This document shows, piece after piece, positions 35,569 through 45,500 of a DNA stretch of 64,000 nucleotides. This DNA comes from Alcaligenes pakistanensis. Its GTDB lineage: Bacteria > Pseudomonadota > Gammaproteobacteria > Burkholderiales > Burkholderiaceae_B. Where the stretch lies: the NCBI RefSeq assembly GCF_014652815.1, contig NZ_BMZN01000004.1:127137-191136 (forward strand). The letters are read 5' to 3'. A model generated the notes under the pieces. That model had not been told where the DNA came from. It saw nothing but the letters and a program-made list of their open reading frames with translations, and did no database searches. Made by a program: the position numbers and the translations under genes. The stretch's first letter is position 1, and each line of letters starts with the position of its first letter.

Positions 35569-36459
35569 ATGTCTTCGAGTCGTACCCCTCATCAGAGCGA
35601 GCTCAATGAACACCAGGAATCCCGACCTCAGCAGGCCGGTCAACAGCAAGGCGGTGGCAGCTATATCCCTGGTTCCGGCCCTTCCGGAGATCATTCGCAC
35701 AGCTTTGTCTATGAATGCCAGGAAAATACGGACGAGGTATCCGATAGCCTGACTTTTGTATTGGTTCACGGAGCCTGGCATGGCGGTTGGTGCTGGTCCC
35801 GCCTGGCTGCCCGATTACGAGCTAAAGGGCATCAAGTCTTTACTCCCACACTAACTGGCCTGGGGGAACGCAGCCACTTGCTCAGCCCGGACATTACCCT
35901 GAACACCTTTGTGGACGATGTCGCTAATTTGATACGTTGGGAGGAACTCTCCAACGTGGTTTTAGTCGGCCACAGCTTTGGCGGGCTAGTCATTAGCGGC
36001 GTAGCAGATGTGCTGCCACGCTGCATTCGACAGCTAATTTATCTGGATGCCTTTATCCTGCCCAACGGCACAAGCACCTTCGATACCTTGCCCGAAAAGA
36101 TCGTAGACAGCATGGTGGCCTCCGCTGGTAAAAGTGCAATTCCTGCCGTCCCCCCTCCTCCACTTAGCGCGCTAGGCCTGCATGCTACAGACGACCTGCA
36201 TTTTGTAGGCAACCGCTTAACCCCCCAGCCTCTTAGCGTTTATCGCTCGTCCCTGCGCTTGCAAAACCCTGTCATTGGCAATGGCCGGCCTTGCTCATAT
36301 ATCTCTTGCACACAACCGGCCTTCAGAGGTGTAGATACCTCCCGGGAATGGGCTAGCCAGCAGAAAGATTGGGAATACCGGGAGCTGGAAAGCGGGCATT
36401 GCGCCTTGATGACCCACCCCGATATGCTGTCCCGATTATTGCTGGAGCTGGCGGACTAA
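35569..36459 (+). CDS. Alpha/beta-hydrolase with low-complexity N-terminal tail
   Basis: A 296-residue protein. ATG 35569 has GGGAG 8 nt upstream. From about residue 60 it is a canonical hydrolase: TFVLVHGAWHGGWCWSRLAARL (oxyanion loop), the nucleophile elbow VLVGHSFGGLVISG, and the catalytic histidine in ELESGHCALMTHPDMLSRLL. The pattern (AWHGGWCW) is that of the salicylate-esterase/methylesterase-like group. The first ~58 residues are unusual: rich in Ser, Gln, Gly, His and Glu without a signal peptide. The stop overlaps the convergent AraC gene by 4 bp. It lies in the accessory block between guaA and guaB. The substrate is unknown. Confidence 0.85.
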   Translation: MSSSRTPHQSELNEHQESRPQQAGQQQGGGSYIPGSGPSGDHSHSFVYECQENTDEVSDSLTFVLVHGAWHGGWCWSRLAARLRAKGHQVFTPTLTGLGERSHLLSPDITLNTFVDDVANLIRWEELSNVVLVGHSFGGLVISGVADVLPRCIRQLIYLDAFILPNGTSTFDTLPEKIVDSMVASAGKSAIPAVPPPPLSALGLHATDDLHFVGNRLTPQPLSVYRSSLRLQNPVIGNGRPCSYISCTQPAFRGVDTSREWASQQKDWEYRELESGHCALMTHPDMLSRLLLELAD

Positions 36460-37262
36460 TCCGTCTTGCTCACATTTTCTTGAGAGCGATAGAACTCCCT
36501 GGGAGTCACTCCAAAATGCCGCCGGAACACGGCGGCGTACGCACTTTGACTAGCGTAACCGTGCTGCAGAGCCACCTGTACAACAGGTTCACCAGCTGCC
36601 AAGCCTTCCAAAGAACCCAATAGGCGGGCGAACTGACGCCATTGCCCAAAGCTGATACCGGTATGGCGGCGAAACAGGCGATGGAAAGTCTTAACGCTCA
36701 TCGCGAGTTGCTGCGCCCAAGCGTTGGCATCTCTGTCGTCATCAGGACTGGCTTCTAACTGACGACACACCAGCAGCAAACGCTGCTCTTCCGGCCAGGG
36801 AAGGTGAAACGGCAACACAGGCAATTCGCGTAGCTCATCCAGCAATAAACGCATCAAACGGCCGTCCCGACTATCCAACGAGTACACCAAAGGAATCCGA
36901 CTGGCTTCCAGAACCAGCTCCCGCAACAAGGGACTAACATCCAGCACACAATTACGCGTCGGCAGACCCGGTGCAGCATCTACATCGACAAAGATCGTGC
37001 GCATTTTGACCTGACCACGCATACGCACAGTATGGGGACGCCCAGGTTGCAGCCAGACCCCACGGCTCGGCGGGACAACCCAACGCCCCTCTTGCGCATC
37101 AATCACCATCACCCCTTGCACGGCATACAAGAACTGAGCGCGCACATGCTGGTGCTCCTCAATAAGGTGGCCGTCTGGATAATCTGCCGCCAAACCACTA
37201 ATAGGCATCTTAGCCAGCTCAACGGGCATATGAATAAGAGGATCGACCATAAGCTGTCTCAT
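36456..37262 (-). CDS. AraC-family regulator with N-terminal cupin domain
   Basis: A 268-residue regulator. The N-terminal cupin (EEHQHVRAQFLYAVQGVMVIDAQEGRWVVPPSRGVWLQPGRPHTVRMRG, about residues 35-82) is of the AraC_binding type. Two helix-turn-helix units follow (WAQQLAMSVKTFHRLFRRHTGISFGQWRQFARLL, and PVVQVALQHGYASQSAYAAVFRRHFGVTPREFY). The domain order resembles NimR-type regulators, which control a divergent exporter. An EamA exporter gene is divergent from it with 76 bp between, so that gene is the likely target. Confidence 0.9.
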   Translation of the reverse strand: MRQLMVDPLIHMPVELAKMPISGLAADYPDGHLIEEHQHVRAQFLYAVQGVMVIDAQEGRWVVPPSRGVWLQPGRPHTVRMRGQVKMRTIFVDVDAAPGLPTRNCVLDVSPLLRELVLEASRIPLVYSLDSRDGRLMRLLLDELRELPVLPFHLPWPEEQRLLLVCRQLEASPDDDRDANAWAQQLAMSVKTFHRLFRRHTGISFGQWRQFARLLGSLEGLAAGEPVVQVALQHGYASQSAYAAVFRRHFGVTPREFYRSQENVSKTD

Positions 37263-37338
37263 TTGCGCTAAAGCAAGTCAGTTTAGCGAAAGACAGGCAG
37301 ACCGGTCTACAGCGAGCATACGTCTTCCTTTTGAACGG

Positions 37339-38253
37339 ATGCTTCTTATGCGCAACTATGCCTATCCACTGGTGACCATGCTTTTATGGTCCGGCAACGT
37401 GATTGTTTCCAAAATGGCGCACGGCCTGATCGCAGCCCCCGCCATGAGTTTTTATCGAGTCGTACTGGCACTATCCATCATGAGCCTGTTTGCAGCCCGA
37501 CCTGTCTGGCGTCACTGGCACTCAATCCGCCCTCAACTGCCCAAACTGCTTTTTCTGGGCTTTCTGAGCATGGCCTTTTATCAATGCCTGTCTTACTGGG
37601 CGGCGGCCAGCACCAGCGCAACAAATATGGCGGTGATTACAGCCCTGACACCCTTGCTGACCCTGATGACGACTCGCCTTTTACTGCCCGGAACGGGGGC
37701 TCGCGGCATGCTGCCTGGTGCACTGATCGCCTTATTTGGCACCGTCTGGTTAATTAGCGGCGGCCATCCCATACAACTGTTAAGCCAAGGCGTACGCTCT
37801 GGCGACTTGTTGATGTTGACCGCCGCATTGAGCTACGCCTTTTACAGCGTCTTCTTGAAAAAATGGCACATCACCGTACCTGCCTGGCAATCGACCTACC
37901 TTCAGGCTTGGGGAGCATTAATCACTTTGCTGCCAGTATTTTTCTGGCTGCCCGTCGAACAAACCCAATTAAATGAACAGACTGTTCCCTTGATTCTTTA
38001 CGCAGGCATTCTGGCATCCGTACTGCTGCCCTACTGCTGGATTCAAGGCATCACACGGCTGGGGCCAGCTCGATGCAGCCTGTTTCTAAACATCCTGCCC
38101 TTCATGACGGCGATGCTAGCTATCCCTCTACTGGGCGAAACACTGGGAGCACATCATGTCAGCGGTGGCTTGCTGACTCTAACGGGTGTAATTCTGGCTC
38201 AATGGCCACCGCAACGGTGGCTGTTCAAAACCAAACCGGCAGTAGCAGAATAA
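37339..38253 (+). CDS. EamA-family (DMT) exporter
   Basis: A 304-residue protein with ten helices in two EamA repeats (YPLVTMLLWSGNVIVSKMAHGLIAAPAMSFYRVVLAL and GDLLMLTAALSYAFYSVFLKKW). Typical members export amino acids, nucleosides or other metabolites. A second in-frame ATG three codons later (37348) is an equal candidate for the start. It is divergent from the AraC regulator and ended by a terminator. The substrate is unknown. Confidence 0.87.
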   Translation: MLLMRNYAYPLVTMLLWSGNVIVSKMAHGLIAAPAMSFYRVVLALSIMSLFAARPVWRHWHSIRPQLPKLLFLGFLSMAFYQCLSYWAAASTSATNMAVITALTPLLTLMTTRLLLPGTGARGMLPGALIALFGTVWLISGGHPIQLLSQGVRSGDLLMLTAALSYAFYSVFLKKWHITVPAWQSTYLQAWGALITLLPVFFWLPVEQTQLNEQTVPLILYAGILASVLLPYCWIQGITRLGPARCSLFLNILPFMTAMLAIPLLGETLGAHHVSGGLLTLTGVILAQWPPQRWLFKTKPAVAE

Positions 38254-38364
38254 AAAAATAGAAGCCCTGGCTCTCCATCCCGACATCAATTGGTTGGGAA
38301 GTAGCTGGCAGAAAACTAACTACTTGAGCAAATAACCAGTTGCAAGATGGCTGGCTGATTGACT

Positions 38365-38427
38365 GATTAGCCGATTAGCCGATTAGCCGATTAGCCGATT
38401 AGCCGATTAGCCGATTAGCCGATTAGC
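38365..38427. repeat. 8-bp tandem repeat, about 7.9 copies of GATTAGCC
   Basis: Seven perfect copies of GATTAGCC begin at 38365 and repeat every 8 bp, followed by a partial eighth copy (GATTAGC). A degenerate run (GGCTGATTGACT) precedes it. It lies in non-coding sequence about 110 bp after the EamA stop. Copy number of such a short perfect array may vary between strains. Confidence 0.95.
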
Positions 38428-38466
38428 AATTTTAGGATAGGCGCACCACGCATTCCTGAAGTAAGC

Positions 38467-38494
38467 CGCCCTTTTATCAAAAGGGCGATTTTTA
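38467..38494 (+). terminator. Rho-independent terminator after EamA gene
   Basis: Perfect 9-bp stem CGCCCTTTT / AAAAGGGCG with a 3-nt loop followed by ATTTTT. It lies about 215 bp beyond the stop codon, downstream of the tandem repeat. Confidence 0.85.
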
Positions 38495-38732
38495 CTAGCC
38501 GATATCATTTACTACCTCATTCCACGAACCACTTACCACTAACAGCCACCCTCTTCTGCAATTAGGCATAAGCACGCAGCAACCGCCTTTCCTGTTCGCC
38601 ACTCCTTTCGCGCTATCCCTTCTCCATCATTGCCATCAAGCATTTTCCTGACCAAATTATTACTCCTCTCACGCCACTCCCTCCGTAAACCCACCAGAAG
38701 AACAGAAGCTGCCATATCCCCCTCAGTCTGAG
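38495..38732. other. Non-coding spacer before the inverted-repeat element
   Basis: About 240 bp, poor in G on the plus strand, without ORF, hairpin or RNA-gene signature that I can recognise. Confidence 0.4.
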
Positions 38733-38963
38733 CCTCTTAGGGCCTGGGTTTGGGGCGTTGGGCGAGTCAGACTACTTGCCGCAGGCGGTGTCTGGATCCG
38801 GGGTGCAAGCGCTCTGCTGTTCGAGCCCGACGCTTGTGATTGGTCCGGGGGACCAATCATCGGGTGAGTTCAGAGCGCGCCCGGACCCGGACACCGACAA
38901 GGGCACCGGTGCGCAGCACCGGCAAGTAGTCCGCCCAACGCCCCAAACCCAGGCCCTAAGAGG
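38733..38963. repeat. 231-bp element with perfect 32-bp terminal inverted repeats (MITE-like or structured RNA)
   Basis: The left arm 38733-38764 and the right arm 38932-38963 are perfect 32-bp reverse complements. After a 5-nt bulge, GACTACTTGCCG (38770-38781) pairs with CGGCAAGTAGTC (38920-38931). Further in, GGTGTC-TGGATCCGGG and CCCGGACCCGGACACC pair at 14 of 16 positions, and GCGCTCTG pairs with CAGAGCGC. The exact centre is TGATTGGTCC-GGG-GGACCAATCA (38837-38859). The whole element can fold into one long hairpin. TCTGAG abuts the left end (38727-38732) and recurs 7 nt beyond the right end (38971-38976). It has no convincing coding capacity. It lies in the guaA-guaB accessory block. Confidence 0.88.
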
Positions 38964-39032
38964 CGTCTCTTCTGAGACCCAGCCCTCCCAAATACAAAGG
39001 CAAAGGCAAAAACCGATACAAAGACAGCAAAC

Positions 39033-39067
39033 ACAAAAAAAACCGCCAACCCAAAGGCTGGCGGTTT
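39033..39067 (-). terminator. Rho-independent terminator of guaB
   Basis: On the minus strand the stem AAACCGCCAGCC / GGTTGGCGGTTT (one G-T pair, TTT loop) is followed by eight T. It begins about 25 bp after the guaB stop. Confidence 0.93.
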
Positions 39068-39092
39068 CTGGCATGCAAGAGACTAGCTAAGA

Positions 39093-40553
39093 TCAGTCTG
39101 CGCGGTAATTAGGCGCTTCCTTAGTGATCTGCACATCATGCACGTGCGATTCACGTACACCTGCGGAAGTGATTTCCACGAACTCGGCCTTGGCATGCAA
39201 CTCATCAATCGATTTGCAACCGCAGTAGCCCATGGAAGCACGCACACCACCCACCAATTGGTAAATGATGGCAATAACACTGCCCTTGTAAGGCACGCGA
39301 CCTTCAATACCTTCAGGAACCAGCTTATCAGCGTTATTCGAAGGGTCCTGGAAATAGCGGTCGGCCGAACCGTCCACCATCGCACCCAAGCTACCCATAC
39401 CGCGATAGGACTTGTACGAACGACCCTGGAACAAAACAACTTCACCAGGAGACTCTTCCGTACCCGCGAACATACCGCCCATCATGCAGGCCGAAGCGCC
39501 AGCGGCCAAAGCCTTGGACACGTCGCCGGAGAAACGGATACCGCCGTCAGCAATCAAAGGCACGCCTGTACCTTCCAGCGCCTTGGCAACATCAGCAATC
39601 GCAGTGATCTGAGGGACACCCACACCGGCCACAATACGAGTCGTGCAAATAGAGCCAGGGCCGATACCGACCTTGACGCAATCTGCACCGGCCTCGACCA
39701 GGGCACGAGCCGCATCAGCAGTCGCAATGTTGCCACCGATAACCTGAATGCGAGGGAAATTTTTCTTGACCCAACGAACACGTTCAATCACGCCACGGGA
39801 GTGACCGTGGGCGGTGTCCACCACCACCACGTCCACACCGGCCGCAGCCAACTTCTCGACACGTTCTTCAGTACCGTCACCGACACCGACCGCAGCGCCA
39901 ACGCGCAGCTGACCGTGGCTGTCTTTGCTAGCCAGCGGATGTTCAGTGTTTTTGACAATATCTTTAACCGTTGCCAGACCGCGCAGCTGGTACTGATCGT
40001 TCACGATCAGCACACGCTCCAGACGGTGCTGGTGCATCAGAGCCTGAGCTTCATCCAGCGTGGCGCCTTCGTGCATGGTGATCAAACGCTCTTGAGGCGT
40101 CATCACATCACGCAGGGGCAGATCCAGGCGGTCTTCAAAGCGCAAGTCGCGGTTGGTGACAATACCCACCAGCTTGCCGGCTTCAACCACAGGCAGACCG
40201 GAAATACCGTGCTGACGCTGCAGATTGATGGCATCGCGCACCTTCATAGTGGGCGTAACCGTGACCGGGTCAATCACAATACCGAACTCGTGACGCTTCA
40301 CACGTGCAACTTCACGTGCCTGGGCATCCGCCGTCATGTTTTTGTGAATGATCCCGATACCGCCTTCCTGCGCCATGGCAATGGCCAAGCGCGCTTCGGT
40401 TACCGTGTCCATGGCAGCCGAAACCAGCGGGATATTCAGGGTGATGTCCCGCGTGAAGCGGGTGAGCAAGGATGTATCACGAGGCAGAACCTCGGAGTAA
40501 GCGGGGACCAACAACACATCGTCGAAGGTCAGTGCTTTCTTGATGAGACGCAT
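39093..40553 (-). CDS. guaB: IMP dehydrogenase
   Basis: A 486-residue enzyme that oxidises IMP to XMP with NAD, the first committed step to GMP. It begins [26 protein letters not shown]. Two CBS domains occupy about residues 95-205 ([55 protein letters not shown]). The barrel shows [20 protein letters not shown] with the catalytic cysteine (about 304), [19 protein letters not shown], and the flap [10 protein letters not shown]. It lies 43 bp behind purL on the same strand. Confidence 0.98.
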   Translation of the reverse strand: MRLIKKALTFDDVLLVPAYSEVLPRDTSLLTRFTRDITLNIPLVSAAMDTVTEARLAIAMAQEGGIGIIHKNMTADAQAREVARVKRHEFGIVIDPVTVTPTMKVRDAINLQRQHGISGLPVVEAGKLVGIVTNRDLRFEDRLDLPLRDVMTPQERLITMHEGATLDEAQALMHQHRLERVLIVNDQYQLRGLATVKDIVKNTEHPLASKDSHGQLRVGAAVGVGDGTEERVEKLAAAGVDVVVVDTAHGHSRGVIERVRWVKKNFPRIQVIGGNIATADAARALVEAGADCVKVGIGPGSICTTRIVAGVGVPQITAIADVAKALEGTGVPLIADGGIRFSGDVSKALAAGASACMMGGMFAGTEESPGEVVLFQGRSYKSYRGMGSLGAMVDGSADRYFQDPSNNADKLVPEGIEGRVPYKGSVIAIIYQLVGGVRASMGYCGCKSIDELHAKAEFVEITSAGVRESHVHDVQITKEAPNYRAD

Positions 40554-40596
40554 GCTTTTATTACTCCGTCCAAAAATCGATTATACGCGCAAGTAT

Positions 40597-43500
40597 TTAC
40601 GCAATCCAGACCCGAGCGTTGCGAAACATCCGCATCCAGGGAGTAAATCCACCATTTGCCATCTGTTCAGCGCCCTGATCAGCCGCGCCCCACTGCGCTG
40701 GCGTCCAGGACATCATGACGTTGCGCGTCACGCGCTCAGGATGCGGCATCATGATGGTGAAGCGGCCATCAGCCGTGGTCACACCGGTCAAGCCGTAGGG
40801 GCTACCGTTAGGGTTCAGCGGATACTGCTCGGTACGCTGACCGAGGTGGTCCACAAAATGCACAGCAGCAGCCACTTTGGACGCATCGCCCTGACGTTGG
40901 AAGTTGGCAAAGCCTTCGCCGTGTGCCACAGCAACCGGCAAGCGTGTGCCTTCCATGCCCCTGAAGAACAGCGATGGCGAAGCGGCAATCTCTACGCTAG
41001 AGAAGCGTGCCTCGTATTTTTCCGACTGGTTACGGGTAAAGCGTGGCCAGAATTCGGCACCGGGGATCATGGGGGCCAAGGCCGCCATCATTTGGCAACC
41101 GTTACAAATACCCAGACCAAAGGTGTCGCTGCGACCAAAGAAAGCCGCAAACTGATCCGACAACTGACTGTTGAAGCGAATGGTCTTGGCCCAGCCCTCG
41201 CCTGCACCCAGCACGTCACCGTAGCTAAAACCACCCACAGCCACCATGCCCTGCATGCCTTCCAGCGATGCGCGGCCCGACAGCAAATCTGTCATGTGTA
41301 CGTCAACGGCCTCGAAACCGGCGGTATCAAAGGCCCAGGCCATTTCAACCTGACTATTGCAACCCTGCTCGCGCAAGATGGCAACGCGTGGGCGTTTTCC
41401 TGTGGCGATGAACGGCGCCGCAATGTCTTCTTGCGGGTTAAAGATCACACGGGGAGTAATGCCGGGGTCTTTAACATCTTGCCAACGCTCGAATTCCGCC
41501 TGTGCGCACGCGGGGTTGTCGCGACGCTCCATGATGCGGCGGCTAACTTCACTCCACTGCTGGGCCAATTCAATGCGTGGGGCTTGGTAAATGCAAGCAC
41601 CATCGCGGTAGAACTCGACCTGATCAGTCTTGTTCAAGCTGCCAATAACGTGAGAGTGGGCAGACAAACCGGCTTCACGCAGGGTTTGCATGACCAGATC
41701 TCGCTTGGCCAGAGGGACTTGAATAACAGCACCGGCTTCTTCGTTGAACAAGGCGCGCAAGGTAATTTCATCGCGCTGTACCGATACTTGCTCGGCACGA
41801 ATCTTGTAATCGCCCCAGTCGGCGGCATGCGGATCGATGGTCAGCATATCCAGATTGACGGATACACCAGTGTGACCTGCAAAGGCCATTTCGGCCACTG
41901 TCGCAGCCAGACCACCGTCGGAACGGTCGTGATAAGCCAAAATCAGTTCCTGGTCGGCCAATTGACGGACGACCTTCACAAAAGCCAACATGGCTTCAGC
42001 ATCCTGCATATCAGGAACGGACTGTCCGACCTGATTGAAGGCATGAGCCAGCACCGAAGCGCCCATACGCTGCTTGCCCTGCCCCAGATCAATCAAGACC
42101 AAGGCAGTATCGCCCTGAGTGGTCTGCAGTTGAGGAGTCAAGGTGCGGCGTACGTCAGCCACTTGAGCAAAAGCGGTCACCACCAGGGAAACGGGAGAAA
42201 TCACCTGAAGGGATTCACCATCCTGCTCCCAGCTGGTGCGCATGGACAAGGAATCCTTACCCACGGGAATGGACAGACCCAGGTTTTGGCACCACTGGCT
42301 AACGGCCTGGACGGTATCAAACAAGGCAGCATCCTGACCATCTACGCCGCAAGCAGCCATCCAGTTAGCCGACAGTTTGACGTCCTTCAGATCGCGCACA
42401 TCGCTGGCGACCAAGTTGGTCAAGGCTTCTGCCACGGCCATGCGACCCGAGGCAGCGGGATCAATCATGGCACTAGGGCTACGCTCGCCCATGGACATGG
42501 CTTCGCCACGTACGCCTTCATAATCGGCCAGGGTCACGGCGCAATCAGCCACCGGCACTTGCCATGGGCCCACCATTTGATCGCGGCTGCACAGGCCACC
42601 CACACTGCGGTCACCAATGCTGATCAAGAATGTTTTGTTGGCCACGGTGGGATGACGCAGCACCCGATGCATGGCTTCGGTCAGCGGAATAACAGTCAGG
42701 TCCAAGGGCTCAGCGACGCCTTCCAGACGCTTGACGTCGCGTTCCATGCGTGGGGCCTTACCCAGAATCACATCCATAGGCACGTCAACTGGACGCTCTT
42801 CAATGCTCTTGGGAGTATGCACTTCGTCCACGCCAGGCAAACCTTCGCCGAAGGTCACACGCAATTGGCGCTCTTCAGTGGCGACACCGACGACAGCAAA
42901 AGGGCAACGCTCGCGCTGGGCGATACGCTCAAAACGCGGCAAATCCTTGGCCAAAATAGCCAGAACGTAACGTTCCTGCGATTCATTGGACCAGATTTCT
43001 GCAGGCGACAGGCCCGACTCTTCCAAAGGAACGCGGGTCAACTCAAAAATAGCACCACGTTCGGCATCGTTCACCAGCTCTGGGAAGGCGTTGGACAAGC
43101 CACCCGCCCCCACGTCGTGGATAGCAATAACCGGGTTGTTCTCGCCCTGCTGCCAGCAGCGGTCGATCACTTCCTGGGCACGGCGCTCCATTTCCGGGTT
43201 ACCACGCTGAACCGAGTCAAAATCCAGTTCGGCACGGTTGGCACCGACGCCCATACTGGAAGCGGCACCACCACCCATACCGATACGCATGCCGGGGCCA
43301 CCCAGCTGAATCAACAAGGCACCGACAGGTAGTGGATCTTTGTGGGTTAGGCGATCATCAATCGAGCCCAAGCCACCGGCAATCATGATGGGCTTGTGGT
43401 AGCCCCAGCGCTGATCGCCTGCTGTCTGTTCAAAGGTACGGAAGTAGCCCAACAAATTGGGGCGACCAAATTCGTTATTGAAGGCTGCACCACCAATCGG

Positions 43501-44658
43501 GCCTTCAATCATGATGTCCAGCGGGCTGGCAATACGGTCAGGGATGCCGTGGGAGTCTTTTTCCCAAGGTTCCATCTGCTCGGGGAAACACAGGTTGGAC
43601 ACGGTAAAGCCGGTCAAACCCGCTTTGGGCTTGGAACCACGGCCTGTTGCACCTTCGTCACGAATCTCGCCACCGGCACCGGTAGAGGCACCTGGAAACG
43701 GCGCAATCGCCGTGGGGTGATTATGAGTTTCCACCTTCATCAAGGTGTGCACCAAGGCTTCGTGGCGCTGATACACAGGCTCATTGGCCTGGTCATTAAT
43801 ACCGGCGTGGAACAGCGTGGCGGGGCCGCCCGTCATGATGGCGGCATTATCCGAATACGCTACCACCGTATTTTCTGGTTGAGCCGCATGGGTTTCGCGA
43901 ATCATGCCAAAGAGCGTCTTGCCCTGGCTTTGGCCGTCGATGACCCACTGCGCATTAAAAATCTTGTGACGGCAGTGTTCGCTATTAGCCTGCGCAAACA
44001 TCATCAGCTCAACATCGTGTGGGTTACGACCCAGACGGCTGAACGCATCCATCAGGTATTCAATTTCATCTACAGACAAAGCCAGGCCCATTTCTTCGTT
44101 GGCCTGCTGCAAAGTCGCTACGCCGCCGCCCAGAATGTCGACCGTCTGGATAGGTTTGCCTTCCAACTGGGTAAACAAGTCCTGACCGTCAAAATCCAGA
44201 CCCACCACCGTTTCAGTCATGCGGTCGTGCAGCAGAGCAGCTAATTGCTCCAACTGTGCCTGATCCAGCTCTTTATTACCCAGCAAGCCACGCTTGGGGG
44301 TAATGATGTAGCGCACACCACGCTCGATGCGGCGAACCGCATTCAAGCCACAGTTGCGGGCGATATCAGTCGCTTTACTGGCCCAGGGGGACACAGTGCC
44401 CAAACGAGGCACCACCCGCAGAACCAAGGCGCCTTTAGGCGGCTGAGGGTCAAGCGCGGGCAGACCATCGTCCAGCAGATCGCTGAGGTGCTGACGCGCA
44501 CTGGCATCCAGGCCGGACTCTTCAGTCCAGACGTAGTATTCGTGCAGGGCAAGAATGTCGGCAACAGGCAGTTGACGCTGCTCGACACGCTCTAGCAAAC
44601 GCTCACGACGAAATGCGGAGAGCACGGACGAACCGGGGAAGTACAGGATTTGGCTCAC
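40597..44658 (-). CDS. purL: Phosphoribosylformylglycinamidine synthase (PurL, large form)
   Basis: A 1353-residue single-chain enzyme of step 4 in purine synthesis: FGAR + glutamine + ATP gives FGAM. The start is set at GTG 44658, so the protein begins (M)[21 protein letters not shown], the conserved start of the family; the in-frame residues further upstream do not match PurL. No good ribosome site precedes this GTG. The synthetase core has [30 protein letters not shown] (about 290), [17 protein letters not shown] and [12 protein letters not shown]. The C-terminal glutaminase has the nucleophile in [18 protein letters not shown] and the triad in [11 protein letters not shown] long antisense open frame across it is a codon-bias shadow. 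Confidence 0.97.
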   Translation of the reverse strand: MSQILYFPGSSVLSAFRRERLLERVEQRQLPVADILALHEYYVWTEESGLDASARQHLSDLLDDGLPALDPQPPKGALVLRVVPRLGTVSPWASKATDIARNCGLNAVRRIERGVRYIITPKRGLLGNKELDQAQLEQLAALLHDRMTETVVGLDFDGQDLFTQLEGKPIQTVDILGGGVATLQQANEEMGLALSVDEIEYLMDAFSRLGRNPHDVELMMFAQANSEHCRHKIFNAQWVIDGQSQGKTLFGMIRETHAAQPENTVVAYSDNAAIMTGGPATLFHAGINDQANEPVYQRHEALVHTLMKVETHNHPTAIAPFPGASTGAGGEIRDEGATGRGSKPKAGLTGFTVSNLCFPEQMEPWEKDSHGIPDRIASPLDIMIEGPIGGAAFNNEFGRPNLLGYFRTFEQTAGDQRWGYHKPIMIAGGLGSIDDRLTHKDPLPVGALLIQLGGPGMRIGMGGGAASSMGVGANRAELDFDSVQRGNPEMERRAQEVIDRCWQQGENNPVIAIHDVGAGGLSNAFPELVNDAERGAIFELTRVPLEESGLSPAEIWSNESQERYVLAILAKDLPRFERIAQRERCPFAVVGVATEERQLRVTFGEGLPGVDEVHTPKSIEERPVDVPMDVILGKAPRMERDVKRLEGVAEPLDLTVIPLTEAMHRVLRHPTVANKTFLISIGDRSVGGLCSRDQMVGPWQVPVADCAVTLADYEGVRGEAMSMGERSPSAMIDPAASGRMAVAEALTNLVASDVRDLKDVKLSANWMAACGVDGQDAALFDTVQAVSQWCQNLGLSIPVGKDSLSMRTSWEQDGESLQVISPVSLVVTAFAQVADVRRTLTPQLQTTQGDTALVLIDLGQGKQRMGASVLAHAFNQVGQSVPDMQDAEAMLAFVKVVRQLADQELILAYHDRSDGGLAATVAEMAFAGHTGVSVNLDMLTIDPHAADWGDYKIRAEQVSVQRDEITLRALFNEEAGAVIQVPLAKRDLVMQTLREAGLSAHSHVIGSLNKTDQVEFYRDGACIYQAPRIELAQQWSEVSRRIMERRDNPACAQAEFERWQDVKDPGITPRVIFNPQEDIAAPFIATGKRPRVAILREQGCNSQVEMAWAFDTAGFEAVDVHMTDLLSGRASLEGMQGMVAVGGFSYGDVLGAGEGWAKTIRFNSQLSDQFAAFFGRSDTFGLGICNGCQMMAALAPMIPGAEFWPRFTRNQSEKYEARFSSVEIAASPSLFFRGMEGTRLPVAVAHGEGFANFQRQGDASKVAAAVHFVDHLGQRTEQYPLNPNGSPYGLTGVTTADGRFTIMMPHPERVTRNVMMSWTPAQWGAADQGAEQMANGGFTPWMRMFRNARVWIA

Positions 44659-44687
44659 GATACGAGAGGGGCAAAAAAGGTGGGAGA

Positions 44688-44748
44688 AATAGAAAACACG
44701 CCATTTTACCCGGAAGCGACGCAAGCGGTCACATCGGTAAATGGCGTG
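44688..44748 (-). terminator. Terminator-like hairpin between greB and purL
   Basis: On the minus strand CACGCCATTTACC pairs with GGTAAAATGGCGTG (one bulged base) around a 25-nt loop and is followed by TTTTCTATTT. It can end the greB transcript; because it lies 30-90 nt before purL it could also act as an attenuator in a purL leader. Confidence 0.6.
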
Positions 44749-44890
44749 CACAAAAAGGGAAAACTCAGTTCAAGAGCAGACAGCGCGGCCACAGCTGGAA
44801 ACGCAGCAAACCCGGCAAGCTCGACCAGACGTCTTGAGGGGCCGGAGCGATTAGCGCCCCGCAATCTCCAATACGGACCAGGGACGGCGC

Positions 44891-45484
44891 TCAAATCGGG
44901 CTGTCTCCATCCAGATCGGGAGCAGGTGCCGGGTCCGGGTAAGACACTTCCAGAATATCCAGTTCTTCTTTACCGGCCGGGGTACGCAGCACTACGGTGT
45001 CGCCCTCACGTGCCTTGATCAAGGCACGGGCCACGGGGGAAATCCAGCTGATGCGGCCTTGCAACGGCTCGGCCTCATCCACCCCCACAATAGTGATGGT
45101 GAATTCCTCGCCCTGGCTGTCGCTATAGACAACTGTTGCACCAAAAAAGATCTGATCCGGATTGGGCTGCAGGCCGGGATCAACCACTTCAGCAATTTCC
45201 AGGCGTTTAGTCAAAAAGCGGATTCGGCGATCAATTTCACGCAGGCGCTTTTTACCGTAGAGATAATCGCCATTCTCGGAGCGGTCGCCATTGGACGCTG
45301 CCCAAGAGACGATTTGCACGACCTCAGGTCGCTCTTTATTCATTAAATGGCTTAACTCGCCACGCAAACGGCGATAACCCATCACGGTGATGTAGTTTTT
45401 GGTGCCGCTGGGCAATGCGCTGGCTGGGGAATCCAGATCGTCGTCATCGTCCTGATCGGACTCTTTCACAAAGGCTTTATTCAT
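44891..45484 (-). CDS. greB: Transcription elongation factor GreB
   Basis: A 197-residue factor that rescues backtracked RNA polymerase by stimulating transcript cleavage. The coiled coil carries the tip acidic residues in SNGDRSENGDYLYGKKRLREIDRRIRFLTKRL (about residues 64-95), the GreB form (YGKKRLREIDRRIRFL). The C-terminal FKBP-like domain ends ISWISPVARALIKAREGDTVVLRTPAGKEELDILEVSY. An extra acidic N-terminus (ESDQDDDDDLD) and a Pro/Asp-rich C-terminal tail are added to the usual ~158 residues. It is the last gene of the run from comEC, 16 bp behind the PHP gene. Confidence 0.93.
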   Translation of the reverse strand: MNKAFVKESDQDDDDDLDSPASALPSGTKNYITVMGYRRLRGELSHLMNKERPEVVQIVSWAASNGDRSENGDYLYGKKRLREIDRRIRFLTKRLEIAEVVDPGLQPNPDQIFFGATVVYSDSQGEEFTITIVGVDEAEPLQGRISWISPVARALIKAREGDTVVLRTPAGKEELDILEVSYPDPAPAPDLDGDSPI

Positions 45485-45500
45485 AGTTTCAAGGCTCCTG

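Noticed and set aside
38810-38835. tRNA-like TTCGAGCC motif in the long inverted repeat
   Set aside because: No T-stem pairs around it and no anticodon or acceptor arms could be fitted.
38758-39090. Opposing ~100-codon frames over the inverted-repeat element
   Set aside because: They follow from the GC-rich inverted repeat itself, have no ribosome sites and give low-complexity translations.
39138-40646. 502-codon plus-strand open frame
   Set aside because: Antisense to guaB with intact IMP dehydrogenase motifs; rich in His, Thr and Asn as such shadows are.
40540-43332. 930-codon plus-strand open frame
   Set aside because: It lies wholly antisense to purL, whose motifs are complete. Codon bias in purL avoids stops on the opposite strand, and the translation has no domain or composition of a real protein.
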